From Monoraphidium neglectum (Eukaryota; Chlorophyta; Chlorophyceae; Sphaeropleales; Selenastraceae), in assembly GCF_000611645.1 (NCBI RefSeq), contig NW_014012751.1, forward strand, positions 1 through 19,178: a stretch of 19,178 nucleotides of DNA, given 5' to 3'. Positions 1 to 9,937 of the stretch are shown here, in pieces; position 1 is the first letter of the stretch, and every line of letters begins with the position of its first letter. Position numbers and translations under genes: made by a program. The notes beneath the pieces are model-generated. The model worked only from the letters and a program-made list of their open reading frames with translations, made no database searches and was not told the origin of the DNA.

Positions 1-1076
1 CCCGACGCCGCTGCGGCAGCGACACCAGCCACGGCCCCCGCCGCGCCGGCCGCCGCGGACGCGCCCGCGCCGGCGGCCGCTGCAGCAGACGACGAGAGCC
101 GCTGTATGGAGGCCACGACCCTTCCGGCCGCTTCGCCCGCCGCAACATCCAGACCGCGTGGCACTACCCTGCCTGCGGCCTCTGCTGTGGCCGCCACGGC
201 CGAAGCCAGGTTCTCCGCTTTGAATCCGGCCAGGGCGCCGTCGGGGGAGGAGCTCGCCTGGAAGATAAGGGCCACGGATATTAGTGCCGCGGCGGCGGCC
301 AGCCCGGCACGCACCTCGGTGACGGTCAGCGCCGCTTGCTGCTGCGGCAGCGGGGCCTCCTCCTGCACCGCCGCGGCCGCCGCAGTTGCAGCAGTTGCCG
401 CGGCCGCCGCGGCCGGGGCTGCCGGGGCGGCGCTCCGCTGCGGCTGGCTCCAGCGGACTGGCGGCGGCGGCCGCTTGCTGGCGCAGTGCTGAGCAGGCTG
501 CGCGCGCGAGGCCGCGCGCGCGGCGTGGTGCTTCAGGGCTGTCACCATCTCAGCCTCGATTGCCTGCCACGCGCGGTGCAGGAGGAGAAGGAATGAGAGG
601 GCTCGACTGACGGGGTACTGGCTGACAGATCATGTGCGTGTGTAGACGCATGCGCAAGCCGGGTGCGACGCGAGGCGTCGTGGTGGCAGGTGCGACGCTG
701 CACCCTGGGCCTGATGCGACCACGATCTTGAGCGCGACGCTCACCGTGCGGAAGCCGCGCGCCGCATGGGCAGGCCGCTCGGCGTGCGTTGCGGCGAGGA
801 GCAGGGGCACGAGCAAGGCCAGCTGCGACGTAGGATGGTGGCAGGAGCACCGGGTTTAGGTGGGGCGCTCGGGTGAAGATGTCAGTGGGGTGTGCCAGCC
901 AGCAATGTGGATCAAGCTAGCACACAGATGCAGCAGCAATGGCGTGTGCTGACACGGGCGCGCGCGCACGCCGCCCCTGCGCTACGCCTGCACCCCCGTA
1001 GGTGCCGCACCTTGGCCGCGCGCTCGGCTGCCCTGTCCCATGCAGACTTTGCAGAAGCGTCATCACCAACATCGTC
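1..1076 (-). CDS. Unrecognised Ala-rich, probably membrane protein; spliced and partial at both ends
   Basis: I do not recognise the family. Minus-strand exons are 1076-1011, 822-704 and 621-1, the last running off the window. Introns are 1010-823 (GTGCGG...CGCAG, phase 0) and 703-622 (GTGCAG...TGTCAG, phase 2), and reading phase is kept through both. The translation has an acidic helical start (DDVGDDASAKSAWDR), then a hydrophobic run (LALLVPLLLAA), a second one (ALSFLLLLHRAW), and, after an Ala/Pro/Gln-rich stretch, a likely transmembrane helix (AAAALISVALIFQ) followed by Ala-rich helices. No convincing start ATG is seen. A further upstream exon may lie at 1252-1183 (ends RFQLCVRAQ, then GTGGGA). 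If the true start were inside the last exon, the first Met is at 548. An overlapping plus-strand frame at 1-492 is also open but has no hydrophobic segment or splice pattern. The minus model is preferred, with moderate doubt. Confidence 0.42.
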
Positions 1077-1666
1077 CTGAGAGTTGCTAGGCGTCCCCTG
1101 CGTCCCATTGGGGGCCAGCCGGGGTGCGGGGTTACAACACGCCCATTCGCAAATCTTGAAGCCACAGCGTCGTATCTCCCACCTGCGCCCTGACGCAGAG
1201 CTGGAACCGCGGAAGGATCTTTTTACACGCCGGCCTGCTGAGGAGTCTAGGCCTGCAGCGAAGCCTACTGCTCGTTGCGAGGGCCAGCGGCCCTCGCGAC
1301 CCTGTTAGCATTTGGAAGAGCTAGCAACTGTGGCAGTTGCAATGTGCTACAGCCACTGCGCCGTCCGCTGCTGTACCTCCCGTTTGCGCGCCATCCGTCC
1401 AGTCATCTCCCTCGGACACATCACTGCACGCACACCGAATTCAGGGTGCCAGTGCTCACGATAGACAAGAGCACACTCAACGTAGCAAGATCGGTGGCAT
1501 GTGCCTGAGTGGGCTGTTGCTTGGGTGCACGACGGGCTGCGGTCATGCCAAGCACGCACTTGGGTGCCATGAGACCGACGACAGCGGTTGGGTGCCGTTG
1601 TGTGCATTTGCTTGGCAGGAGTTGCTGAGCGACATGTGTAAAAATCGTCGTATCATGCATGAATTG

Positions 1667-1811
1667 ACGAGGGTTCGATTACCGAGGGGTAGAGTGGTCA
1701 CCACCGTAGACACCGCACACGGCAGGTGTGGCAAGCAGCAGTGTGCTCAAAGCGATTGGGGTATCTCGCCCATACCCGTGCCACCGGTACCCCTCGATAC
1801 ACTGAATCACC
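1667..1811 (+). repeat. Dispersed repeat, copy A (inverted relative to copy B)
   Basis: This segment of about 145 bp matches the reverse complement of 2503-2652 over nearly its full length. Shared blocks include ACGAGGGTTCGATT at the left end, CACCGCACACGGCAG, TGTGGCAAGCAGCAGTG, GCTCAAAGCGATTGGGG and CCCCTCGATACACTGAATC at the right end. Similarity stops sharply after GAATCACC on the right and fades over about 20 bp on the left. GGTTCGATTAC near the left end resembles an RNA polymerase III B box. CGAGGGGTA near the left end and its complement TACCCCTCG near the right form a short subterminal inverted repeat. It could be a tRNA-derived SINE fragment or a MITE-like element. No ORF is needed to explain it. 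Confidence 0.8.
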
Positions 1812-2502
1812 GGCCGTCTTTGGGCCTTGTCCTAATCAAGTCTGACGAAGAGTGTGACCATCGCGGAATGATCTGACTGTCTGCTACTGACTTCAATATA
1901 AAGTTGGCAATTCAAAGGAACTATCTTTGCCCTCATCTTTCACCATTGCGACATGCTATTCACACGCTGAACGCTTGTTGCCAACATGACTCCTATGACT
2001 CAGTCACGTTACGTCCCTTTTACACGGTCGAGTCAAGGCCAACCTGAGGTTGACACGCGTTGGGGCATGTCACGACCCAACACCGCTCACAAGAAACCAG
2101 ACATTGCCAGGTTGCTTTCCCAGGCCTGGGATACCACCCTGTGCCGTGGAGTGTTGAGGCAAACAGGGGGCTGCGGCCTCTGCTGTTGGTCCATACATAC
2201 AGAGCACCCGCCTGACAGATACCAAGTGGACAAGGGCAAGATTTCACCCACCTCAGCGGATTCTCGCACTCGGATGGATGATAGGAGGCTCCTGTCCAAC
2301 TCAGACGAGGATACCGGTTGGATTTAGGACCGCCATTGCCAGGAACGCCCACCCACACAACCAAGGCGGTGTGGGATAGCAGGTGGGCGGGGGTTCACAG
2401 CTGGGCAATTCAGCAACAGAGCGCAGCAGCAACATTCAGCGCCACTCAGCGCGAGATACCGGAACCGACACGTGGTATCGGTAAGATGCCACCCACTACG
2501 CA

Positions 2503-2652
2503 GGTGATTCAGTGTATCGAGGGGTATTGGTGGAGCGGGTATGGGCGGGGATCCCCCAATCGCTTTGAGCTCACTGCTGCTTGCCACATCTGCCGTGTGC
2601 GGTGCCTTTGGGGGTGACCACTCCAGGCGCCCCGCGGCAATCGAACCCTCGT
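2503..2652 (-). repeat. Dispersed repeat, copy B (inverted relative to copy A)
   Basis: This is the reverse-complement partner of 1667-1811, about 690 bp away. It differs from copy A by scattered substitutions and a few small indels (150 against 145 bp), so the pair is old rather than freshly duplicated. Read on the minus strand it starts ACGAGGGTTCGATTGCC, again with a B-box-like word, and ends CGATACACTGAATCACC. The inverted pair could fold into a long imperfect hairpin if transcribed. Confidence 0.8.
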
Positions 2653-2975
2653 TGCTGCGTAAATGCTGCGACGGAGTTCACCTGTGTCTTGTACACTCGC
2701 CTCATATGCTGCATACGCCACGGCACACGAGCACCCGCGCCACTGCCAGTGTGGTGGTGCTCAGCGTGCGATCTGAGACGCCCTGTGTGCATCGCCCCAG
2801 GGCATCCCGCAATACTCATATCGAATTGGTAGCATTCTTAATATACCACGATTATGACCTTATAACCGGTGCTTTGGCGGAGCTGTCGGTTCAAGCAAAT
2901 CAACACCGGGCAGCTCCAACCCAGGCCATGAAGAGCCAGCCACGGCGAGTGTCTAATAGAGTTTGAACCTTCGAC

Positions 2976-5238
2976 ATGGCAAGCACCGAACCCCGCGTTC
3001 GGTGCTGGAGCAGGGCCGGCTCCTTGTTGACAGCCGTGCTGGTGCTGCAGGCGTGCAGCGTGGGTGTCAGAGGATGGAACTGGGTGAATGGAGACGCTTT
3101 ATCAGCGTTCGCTGCTGCAGCCACGGCGCCAGCCAACACGGCGGTCGAGGGCGCCTCGACCAATGTCGCAGCATCGGCGCTCGGTGCCGCTGCGGCATCC
3201 TGCGCTCTGTCACGCTGTGACGACCAGGTTGATATTATAGAGCAGTTGCTGAGCCACCTGGAGCTAGCCAAGGGGCAGAACACGCAGCTGCGAGAGGGCC
3301 TGCTGCGGGCCCGGCACCACACGCCTTTGCTGGTGGTCAACCCCCTCGGCGGGCCGCGCAACACTGAGTGGCAACTGGCATCGCTTCTGTCAGCCCTGCT
3401 GTGCGTGTGGGCGCTTACCCGCAGCGCAAGGGGACGGCGGCGGGAGCGGCAGCTGCAGCAGCTGCTGCGCGACAAGGAGGCTGCCTGGCGTCGCTGCATC
3501 GACTTTCTGGCACGATCAGCGGAGCAGACTGCTGCTGGCGCAGCGTTGCCTGAGGTCGAAGTGAACGGCCAGGTCCGCAGCGCGCGCACGGTTCATCAAT
3601 CGTATGTTTCCTTTGTTGATGCACAGCTGTGCACCCCCAAGCCCATGACTGCGTGTGAGGAGGCTGGCTTTGTGCCTCTCCGAACCTTAGCCCACCCTGT
3701 TTGGTTGGGGTCCAGCTAATGGCCCACCCCTGCCTGTCACAGTCGCCGGCTTGCCGCTCGCACAACCCTCGCACTTCTGGCGCTCTGCCTCCACGCAGAC
3801 CGACACGGACCAGCATCGGTGGCGCGCCCACCTGTCTGAGGCCGTCGCGGCGCGCTGCGACGGCGTCAAGCGCGCGCTCGACCAGCGCGACGGCGCGGCG
3901 ATGCTCGCGGCGGCGCAGGCGCTGCAGGATGACGCCCAGGAGCAGCAGCGCGTGCGCCACGACCAGCGGGCGCGCACCCCGCTTGCCAAGTCGCCGACGC
4001 CGCGCCGGCGCGGCGCGCCGGATGCAGCTGCGGCGACTGGCGACGCCGCGGCGGCGCTGCGCGCGGAGTTGGCGGCGCTGGGGCAGCAGCAGCAGGAGGC
4101 CGAAGTCCTGCGCGCCAAGCTGGCCTCACGCGTCGCCGCGCTCAGGGAGCGCGCGGCGGAGCTTGGGGAGCTGCACTCGGAAAAGAAGGCGCTGGAGGAC
4201 AAGGTGCGCCTGTGGGGGTAGCCTTTTGCCAGAAGAGGCCTGTGGCCCGGACCCAAGCATTGCCTGGGGACGTCCTGCGGTCCCAGCAGGGCCCTGCTCA
4301 CACTTTTTTCGCTGATTTTGCAACCCTGACCCCCAAATGGCCTCTGATGCCGGGCAGCCCATGCGCACTGCTCCCCTCCGCCTTGCCACCCCTCAACCCC
4401 CAACCCCGCTCCCCGCACAACCAGGTGGCGTCCCTGCAGGCCGAGGTTGCAGGCTTGGATGACCTGCGGCGCGAGCACGCGTCACTCGAGGCCGCCGCGG
4501 CACGGGGGGAGGGCCTTGCCGCGCTGAACAGCGAGCTGCGCCTCGCCCTGCTGGGCGCGGACGGCGCAGCCGAGGAGCACGCACAGCTGTCGCGCGCGGC
4601 GTCAGAGGTGGAGGCGCTGATCGCGCAGAGCGGGGAGCTGCGGGAGCGGCTGCAGGATGCAGAGGGCGTGCAGGTGGGCTCAGGCAGTCGGCAAGTGTTG
4701 CGGCTTGGGCAGCGGTTTTCTGCTGGTGGTCTCCCACACCGGGTGGTAGTAATGCTGCTGCACGCTTGCCTTACTTGCTCAAAGCCGCCATATCCTGTCG
4801 TCAGTCCGCCTCTGCGCCCTACCCCACGTCTACCCTCCCAAAGGCGGAGCACGAAAGGCTGCTGGAGCAGGTGCAGGAGCTGGAGCAGCTGCGGGCAGAG
4901 AATGCCGACATGGCGGCGCTAGTGGCGCAGCTGCAGGTGCGCAAAGCATTTTCCTTCACCTTGATTCGCTCCGGTGCGTCACCCCTCCTCACCTGACCCC
5001 CTCCCACATCCACGCCCTTGGCCTCCATTTTCCTTTCCAGGTGCTGCGTCGCGAGCGGACTGAACTGGGGGAGCTGGTGCAGCAGGCTGAGGCGCTGCGC
5101 GTTGAGAACGCCGCATTGCACCGCCGCAGCGCGCGGCTCCCTATTCTGCAGGAAGAGAACGAGCGGCTCCAGGTGCGGCGTGTCTGCATGCAAGGCGTGC
5201 GTGTGTTTGTGTGTGAGGTATTGTAGCGCGCGTGTGTG

Positions 5239-5272
<34 letters not shown>

Positions 5273-8200
5273 CGCGCGTGCACGCAAAGGCATGAACGCC
5301 ATCTGGAGTGCTGGGCAACAAATGCCTCAGCACCGACCCTACCTTAACTATCCAGACTCTGAGCCTACATCCCCAACACCCTGCATCACTCCCCAGGCCG
5401 ACGCTGGTTCTGTGGAGGACCTGCTGCGCCAGAACGCAGAGCTGCAAGCCGATGCTGATGCCGCCCAGGAGCTGCGCGAAAGGGCCACTCGCCTGCGCGA
5501 GCAGGCCCTCCGCCTGCCGGCGCTGCAGCACGAGGCGCGCGACGCGGAGCGCGACGCGCGGGAGGCCGACGCCGCGCGCGCCCGCGCGGAGCAGGCCACC
5601 GCCGCCGCGGCCGGCGCGCGGGCGCGCGCGGAGGCGCTGAGGGCCGAGGCCGCGGAGGCGCTCGCGCTCAGGCGCGAGGCGGACGAGCTCGCGCCCGCGG
5701 CGGAGGAGGCGCGCGCGGCGCGGGCGCGGGTGCAGGCGCTGCGGGCGGAGGCGGAGCGGCTGCCGGCCCTGCTGGAGGAGCTGCGCCGGGCGCAAGCAGA
5801 GGAGGAGGAGGCGCGGCAGGCGCAGTCGGCGCTGCAGCGAAAGGTGCGGCGCAAGCGGTGGTCGCGAGGCACTCGCCGCCCGTCGCTCAACGCCCGTCAG
5901 TCAATTCTTTTTGGAAAAGTGGCGGCTGGCTGCGCAGGGGTGCTGCGCGTCGCAATGCAATGATGCAAACTCTTGCAGCTGTCGCCAGGTGTGCTTCTCC
6001 CTGCCAACTCTCCAGCCTCACTGCAGCACCAAAGATCCAGCGATGAACACTGCTGCCGCTGCCGCTATCATCGCTGCTGCTGCTCCGATCTGCCAAGCAA
6101 TGAAATACCTCGCCTGTTCTGCTCTCCCGCAGGCCGCGGAGGTCGAAAGCCTGCGTGCCCAGTGCGGGGCGCTGGCCGGCGCGGCCCGCGAGGCGGAGCG
6201 GCTGCGCGCCGAGGCCGACGCCCTCCGTGCCGAGGCAGGGGAGCTGCAGCAGCTGGCGCGAGACGCGGAGGACCTCAAGAGCCAGGTGCGCCGGCACGCG
6301 TCGTTCGTGTCTAGGCCTTGCTGGCGTGCGCCTGGGTGCTCCCATGCATACGGCTGTGTGTTGCTACAGGTGAGGACCGCGCCGCGATGCGGCGCGCTCG
6401 CACGTGTGCACCGCAGACCTCAAGAGTATTGAAACAGAGCCATATGTACTAGTTTTCTGATGGGTTCACCTTCCTCCTGTCGCCTCCCAGGTGTCCGCCC
6501 TGCGCGCCGCAGCCAGCGAGGCGCCGGCCCTGCAGGAGGAGGCGGAGCGCCTCGCCGCCGAGCTGCAGCAGCGGGGCGCCAGCGACGCCGCGCGGCGCGC
6601 GGCGCTCGAGGCGCAGTGGCGCGAGGTGAAAGAGCGGGGGCAGCAGCTGGAGACTGAGTATGGGCGGCTGGCGGCGATGCGGGAGGAGCAGGAGGCGGCA
6701 GCTGCGCGGGCGGGCGAGCTCCGAGAGCAGGTGGGCGGCACTTGATGAGTGCGGTTGGGCAAGGTGAAGCGGGCGCGGCTGGTGCGAAAGAAGGCCTGCA
6801 ACGCGGGAGCCGCAGGTGCCGCGACCGCAACCAACATACGCAGCCCCATTACCCCACCACTCGCTTCGCTCGTACAGGTGGCGCGACTTCGGGAGGCCGC
6901 GGCCGCGCTGCCGGGCCTGCAGGAGGAGCACGACAAGCTGCTGCTGCTGGCTGACAAGGCGGCGGGGCTGCGCAGCCGCAACGCGCAGCTGAGCGAGCAG
7001 GTACGGCCCTGGGCCGTCGCGCCTGACAGCGGAGCATGCCGCCCTTGCAGCAGCAGCAGCAGCAGCAACAGCAGCAGTGTCGAGCGTGCCGCTGGCCTGA
7101 GCCATGCCGCTGAAACCCTGCAGTAACCGTCTTGTTTGATTCGTTGAGTCCATGTTTTCCCTTGCTGTGCCCACAGGCGCTGGAGCTGCCGTCCCTCAAG
7201 AAGATCCAGGGGGAGCTGAAGCAGCAGGTGCAGGAGCTGCACTGCATCAAGGAGGAGGTCGACGCGATGAAGGTGGGGGGGCAGGGCGCCAGGCTGGCCT
7301 AGAGCGCGCCGCACACCGGGGGTCGATGAGCGGCTGTTCGCCTTGCAGAGTGTAGCTGGGGTCAGTGGTTTTGCAGGGATGCCTCTGGCGCTGCGGTAGC
7401 AGGGCCGCCAGCCCTTTTCAGCTGGCCAACGGCCATCGCAACCGGCGACCGCCCATCGCCGCCGCTCCGACGCAGGCGCAGGGCCAGGACTACATGCGTG
7501 CAATCAGCGGCGCGTCCGGCTCCCAGGGCGCAGCCGCGTCGCCCCGGCCCCCGCGCGCCCCAGGCACGGCGTCTGCAAAGGAGCAGCAGCAGCAGCAACA
7601 ACAACACGCGCTCTCGCAGCAAGCGCGGCAGCCGCAGGAGCAGCAGCAGCAGCAGCAGCATCGGCATAGCAGCACCGGCGACCAGCGCCAGACCACCCCC
7701 CGGCCAGCGGTCGCGCAGCCCCATGTGGCAGCCACGCCCTCCACCTCTGCTCGCACGCCCTCGCCCTCGCCCTCCGCGCACCTCGACCTCTCGTCGCTCC
7801 TCGGCGCTGCCGCGGGCGCCGCCGCGGGCGCAACGCCGGCGGCGCAGGCGCGCGCGCTCGCGGCCGGCCTGGGCGGCCTCAGCCCGAGCCTGTTGACGCC
7901 CTCGACCTTGGCCGCGATCTCCGCCGCGGGTGCGGCGGCGTGGCAGACGGGGCAGGCGGCGCCGCGCGGCTTGGCCAGCGCGGGCGCAGGCGCGGGCAGC
8001 GCGGCGCCGGGGTCGCCGAGCGGCAACCTGGCGGCGATCCGTGCAAAGCTGCAGGTGTGGGGCTGGCCAACAATAATCCCCTCTTTCTCACCATCCGCTT
8101 CCGCCAGTCACGCAACCCCTGCCACATCCCGCCCACGGGTGCACGCACGGTCTCGCGCCTGTTGCACTTCCAAGTGGTTGTCGGCCCCAAAACACCGCTG

Positions 8201-8916
8201 CCCAGGTGCTGAAAGACCAGCTGGCCTCCAAAATGGCGACGGCCAGCACCGAGAAGCGCGCCAAGATCGAGGCGCAGCTCGCGCGGTTGGAGAAGAACCT
8301 CGCATACGTGGAAGAGCAGCGGGTGGGTGGCGCGGGGCGCGGGGCGCGGCGCCGTGCGCGGGGGGCGGGCCCCGGCTGGGCAGGAGCGGGGAGCGGCGGC
8401 AAGCTCCTCTGCGGCCTGACAGCTGGCAGCGCGGTTTGTGGGAAGTGGCCGGTTTCTGTGATGCCGCGGGGTCCCGTGTGCGCGCCGCAGTGGTCGCGTC
8501 GCGCTGGCCCCTAATTGCCCACTGCCCCCCAGGGGCTTGCCCAGCAGGCCATCCGCTACAGCATGGCGTCGATCACAAGCCCGAGCGCAAGCAGCGCCAG
8601 CGGCGGCGCGCCCGCCGCGTCCACGCCGCGCGCGTCGGCGGCCAGCAGCCGTCTGCAGAGCCACTATTCGGCGTCGGGCTCCAATTCGACGCCTGCGGCG
8701 GCGGTGGCGGCGGCGGCGGCGGGAGCAGGCGCGTCCGGCGCGGGGGCTGCGGGCGTGACGCCTGTGGGCAGCAGGGGCGGCTCGCGGCGAACCAGCGACG
8801 CGGCCGGCGGCGGCGGGGGCAACGGGACGCCGTATTACACGCCTCCCGCGCCGCAGCACCAGCGGTCGTGGGGCAGCAGCCGCGGCGGCGGCGGCGGCGG
8901 CGGGGCCGGCGAGTAG
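2976..8916 (+). CDS. Membrane-anchored long coiled-coil protein, 13 exons, about 1240 aa
   Basis: I do not recognise the family. Exons: 2976-3572, about 3691-4203 (this start is uncertain; 3799 is the alternative), 4425-4673, 4844-4936, 5041-5172, 5397-5843, 6133-6285, 6491-6730, 6878-7000, 7177-7272, 7476-8054, 8206-8322 and 8533-8916 (TAG). Every modelled junction is phase 0, mostly CAG or AAG followed by GTGCG/GTGGG. The ATG follows an in-frame TGA at 2964. Residues 14-33 look like a signal peptide or anchor (SLLTAVLVLQACSVGVRG). Residues 131-148 are a likely transmembrane helix (EWQLASLLSALLCVWALT) followed by RGRRRER, so the rest probably faces the cytosol. Residues about 220-880 are a Glu/Ala/Leu/Arg-rich coiled coil with a recurring LPxLQEE-like motif. 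Residues about 882-1074 are Gln/Ser/Pro/Ala-rich with polyQ runs, a short coiled segment follows (KRAKIEAQLARLEKN), and the tail is Ser/Gly-rich. A scaffold or tether role is only a guess. Confidence 0.78.
5229..5280 (+). repeat. TG microsatellite in an intron of the coiled-coil gene
   Basis: An uninterrupted (TG)15 run lies at 5241-5270, flanked by GCGCGTGTGTGCA on the left and CTCGCGCGTGCACG on the right. It lies inside intron 5173-5396. The whole stretch is mostly alternating purine and pyrimidine. Confidence 0.95.
7048..7077 (+). repeat. CAG repeat in an intron
   Basis: Near-perfect CAG repeat with one CAA interruption, in intron 7001-7176 of the coiled-coil gene. Related CAG runs at 7582-7605 and 7641-7661 are inside the next exon but one, where they encode polyglutamine. 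Confidence 0.9.
7582..7661 (+). repeat. Two coding CAG runs (polyglutamine)
   Basis: CAG/CAA runs at 7582-7605 and 7641-7661 encode seven- and six-residue Gln tracts in the low-complexity part of the coiled-coil protein, separated by HALSQQARQPQE. They are in frame with the neighbouring exon sequence. Confidence 0.88.
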
Positions 8917-9143
8917 GGGGTCGCAGCTCCCCCTACCTTCGGCCGCGCCTGGCGTAAGCCTTGGCGCACTCGCACACAGATGTGACTCACTACGGGCAGA
9001 GGGCGCTGCAGTCCTATTTCAAGTGACCGACAGACTGGGTCCAGGAGCCCACCCCTACACCTTACTATGACTACCTATGACGAGTCGCATGCACTGGGGC
9101 TATCCACCTGGTTTTTGCCACTGCACTTGTCACAGGAGGTGCG

Positions 9144-9199
9144 GCGCCCCGGCATGGGCGCCGCCGGTGGGGCGCCCCGGCATGGGCGCCGCCGGTGGG
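9144..9199 (+). repeat. 28-bp perfect tandem duplication
   Basis: The unit beginning GCGCCCCGGCATGGGCGCCG and ending CCGGTGGG occurs twice head to tail without mismatch (9144-9171 and 9172-9199). Each unit contains GGCGCC-type self-complementary words. It lies in noncoding DNA. Confidence 0.95.
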
Positions 9200-9557
9200 G
9201 CGCGCTGACATCAGCAGCGCTGTGGACCCCCTCCCATATACTTGCGCGTCGCGCGCTCCCGTTGATTCACCCTTTTGGGGTACGAAGCTTTATGACGCGC
9301 CAAGGCCCAGCACCCATGCTTGCCCTGGTGCCCACATGGGTCTGTTTCGGGGCTGCTGCAGCCTGCAGCGGCAGCCACGGCGATGGCGTAAACGCCAGAG
9401 TGCCGACGTACGCCTGTATCAAGCACCCTCACTCTTACCAAATGGGTAATCCCAGCTAGAGCAATGCTGCCGTTGTGCGTTTGGGGTGGTAGACCGCCCC
9501 AACGGTTGACCTGGCCAGGACATACGTGGCACAACAGGTTGACCGTTGGCCTATTGG

Positions 9558-9581
9558 TTCCTGATGTCATTCCTGATGTCA
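9558..9581 (+). promoter_or_regulatory. Tandem 12-bp direct repeat with TGATGTCA (bZIP/CRE-like) sites
   Basis: TTCCTGATGTCA is repeated exactly twice (9558-9569 and 9570-9581). The core TGATGTCA differs by one base from the classic bZIP/CREB palindrome TGACGTCA. The two cores are 12 bp apart. They sit immediately upstream of the palindrome and the TATA-like element of the RPLP0 promoter region. The regulatory role is inferred from position and motif only. Confidence 0.5.
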
Positions 9582-9585
9582 GCTA

Positions 9586-9603
9586 CGCTTGCATATGCAA
9601 GCG
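9586..9603. promoter_or_regulatory. Perfect 18-bp palindrome upstream of RPLP0
   Basis: CGCTTGCATATGCAAGCG is fully self-complementary. It lies 4 bp after the duplicated TGATGTCA sites and directly before ATTATAT. Its core GCATATGC contains an E-box-type CATATG. It may be a binding site for a dimeric regulator of the ribosomal protein gene. No bound factor can be named. Confidence 0.5.
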
Positions 9604-9611
9604 ATTATATC
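9604..9611 (+). promoter_or_regulatory. TATA-like element, possible core promoter of RPLP0
   Basis: ATTATATC follows the palindrome. A start site about 30 bp downstream would give a short 5' UTR exon ending at CCG (9693), followed by a possible UTR intron. It is the only TATA-like word in this position next to clustered elements, but its function is inferred. Confidence 0.35.
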
Positions 9612-9693
9612 TGATGCAGTCGTGAAGTGTACTTGTCCATACACACGGCTGCGAACGCCGCAGTGCACGGGCGCCCGCCGCTGAGCGCAACCG

Positions 9694-9937
9694 GTGAGAT
9701 CATCAGCGAGCGCGCTCGGGCTTGCTGCAGCCAAGTCACTGATTACAGCGCATAACTAGCATTAGAATGTATTTGCAAGTCGTTATGAGTGGGCCTTGGT
9801 CGCGCAGGAGCAAGAATGCCAGCGGCCACGAAGGCCGCCCAGCAACACCCAAATGCCTGTGGCCCGTCTGCCACGCCCTCTCTAGCCACAGCTCAGGTTA
9901 AAATCCTGCCGGTTGATTACCCGGTTTGGTCCTGCAG
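9694..9937 (+). other. Candidate 5'-UTR intron of RPLP0
   Basis: A good 5' splice site (CCG, then GTGAGA at 9694) and a good acceptor (GGTTTGGTCCTGCAG ending at 9937) bracket 244 nt just upstream of the P0 start codon. The acceptor lies 11 nt before the ATG at 9949. Leader introns are common in ribosomal protein genes. No transcript evidence is available here. Confidence 0.4.

Larger units (their letters stand above)
1253..2975. other. Gene-poor intergenic stretch with diverged repeats
   Basis: No exon with convincing coding character was found on either strand. Open frames here are short, change frame without usable splice sites, and run through the repeat copies at 1667-1811 and 2503-2652. 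Base composition is visibly less GC-rich than in the flanking exons. The right end (about 2830-2975) should hold the promoter and 5' UTR of the coiled-coil gene. AT-rich TATA-like words occur there (TAATATACC near 2837, TTATAACC near 2860), but nothing decisive. Confidence 0.6.

Noticed and set aside
1..492. Plus-strand open frame, Ala/Pro/Thr-rich, start at 106
   Set aside because: It is the complement of a GC-rich minus-strand exon that encodes a transmembrane helix and joins in frame to upstream exons. The plus frame has only low-complexity Ala and Cys runs.
1667..1690. tRNA gene suggested by GGTTCGATTACC
   Set aside because: No 5-bp T stem, no clear A box and no acceptor or anticodon arms could be folded around it. 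Only a B-box-like word remains.
1337..1876. 179-codon plus-strand open frame
   Set aside because: It runs straight through repeat copy A, has no recognisable domain or coding bias, and the same peptide words appear in the inverted copy B, so they come from the repeat.
1986..2364. Overlapping open frames on both strands
   Set aside because: Both are short and of similar quality, with no domain, signal sequence or splice partner. Treated as chance.
7365..8957. 530-codon open frame taken as one unspliced gene
   Set aside because: Its middle part is exon 7476-8054 of the coiled-coil gene. Beyond 8054 the real coding frames are the exons at 8206 and 8533, in different frames, with clear donor and acceptor sites.
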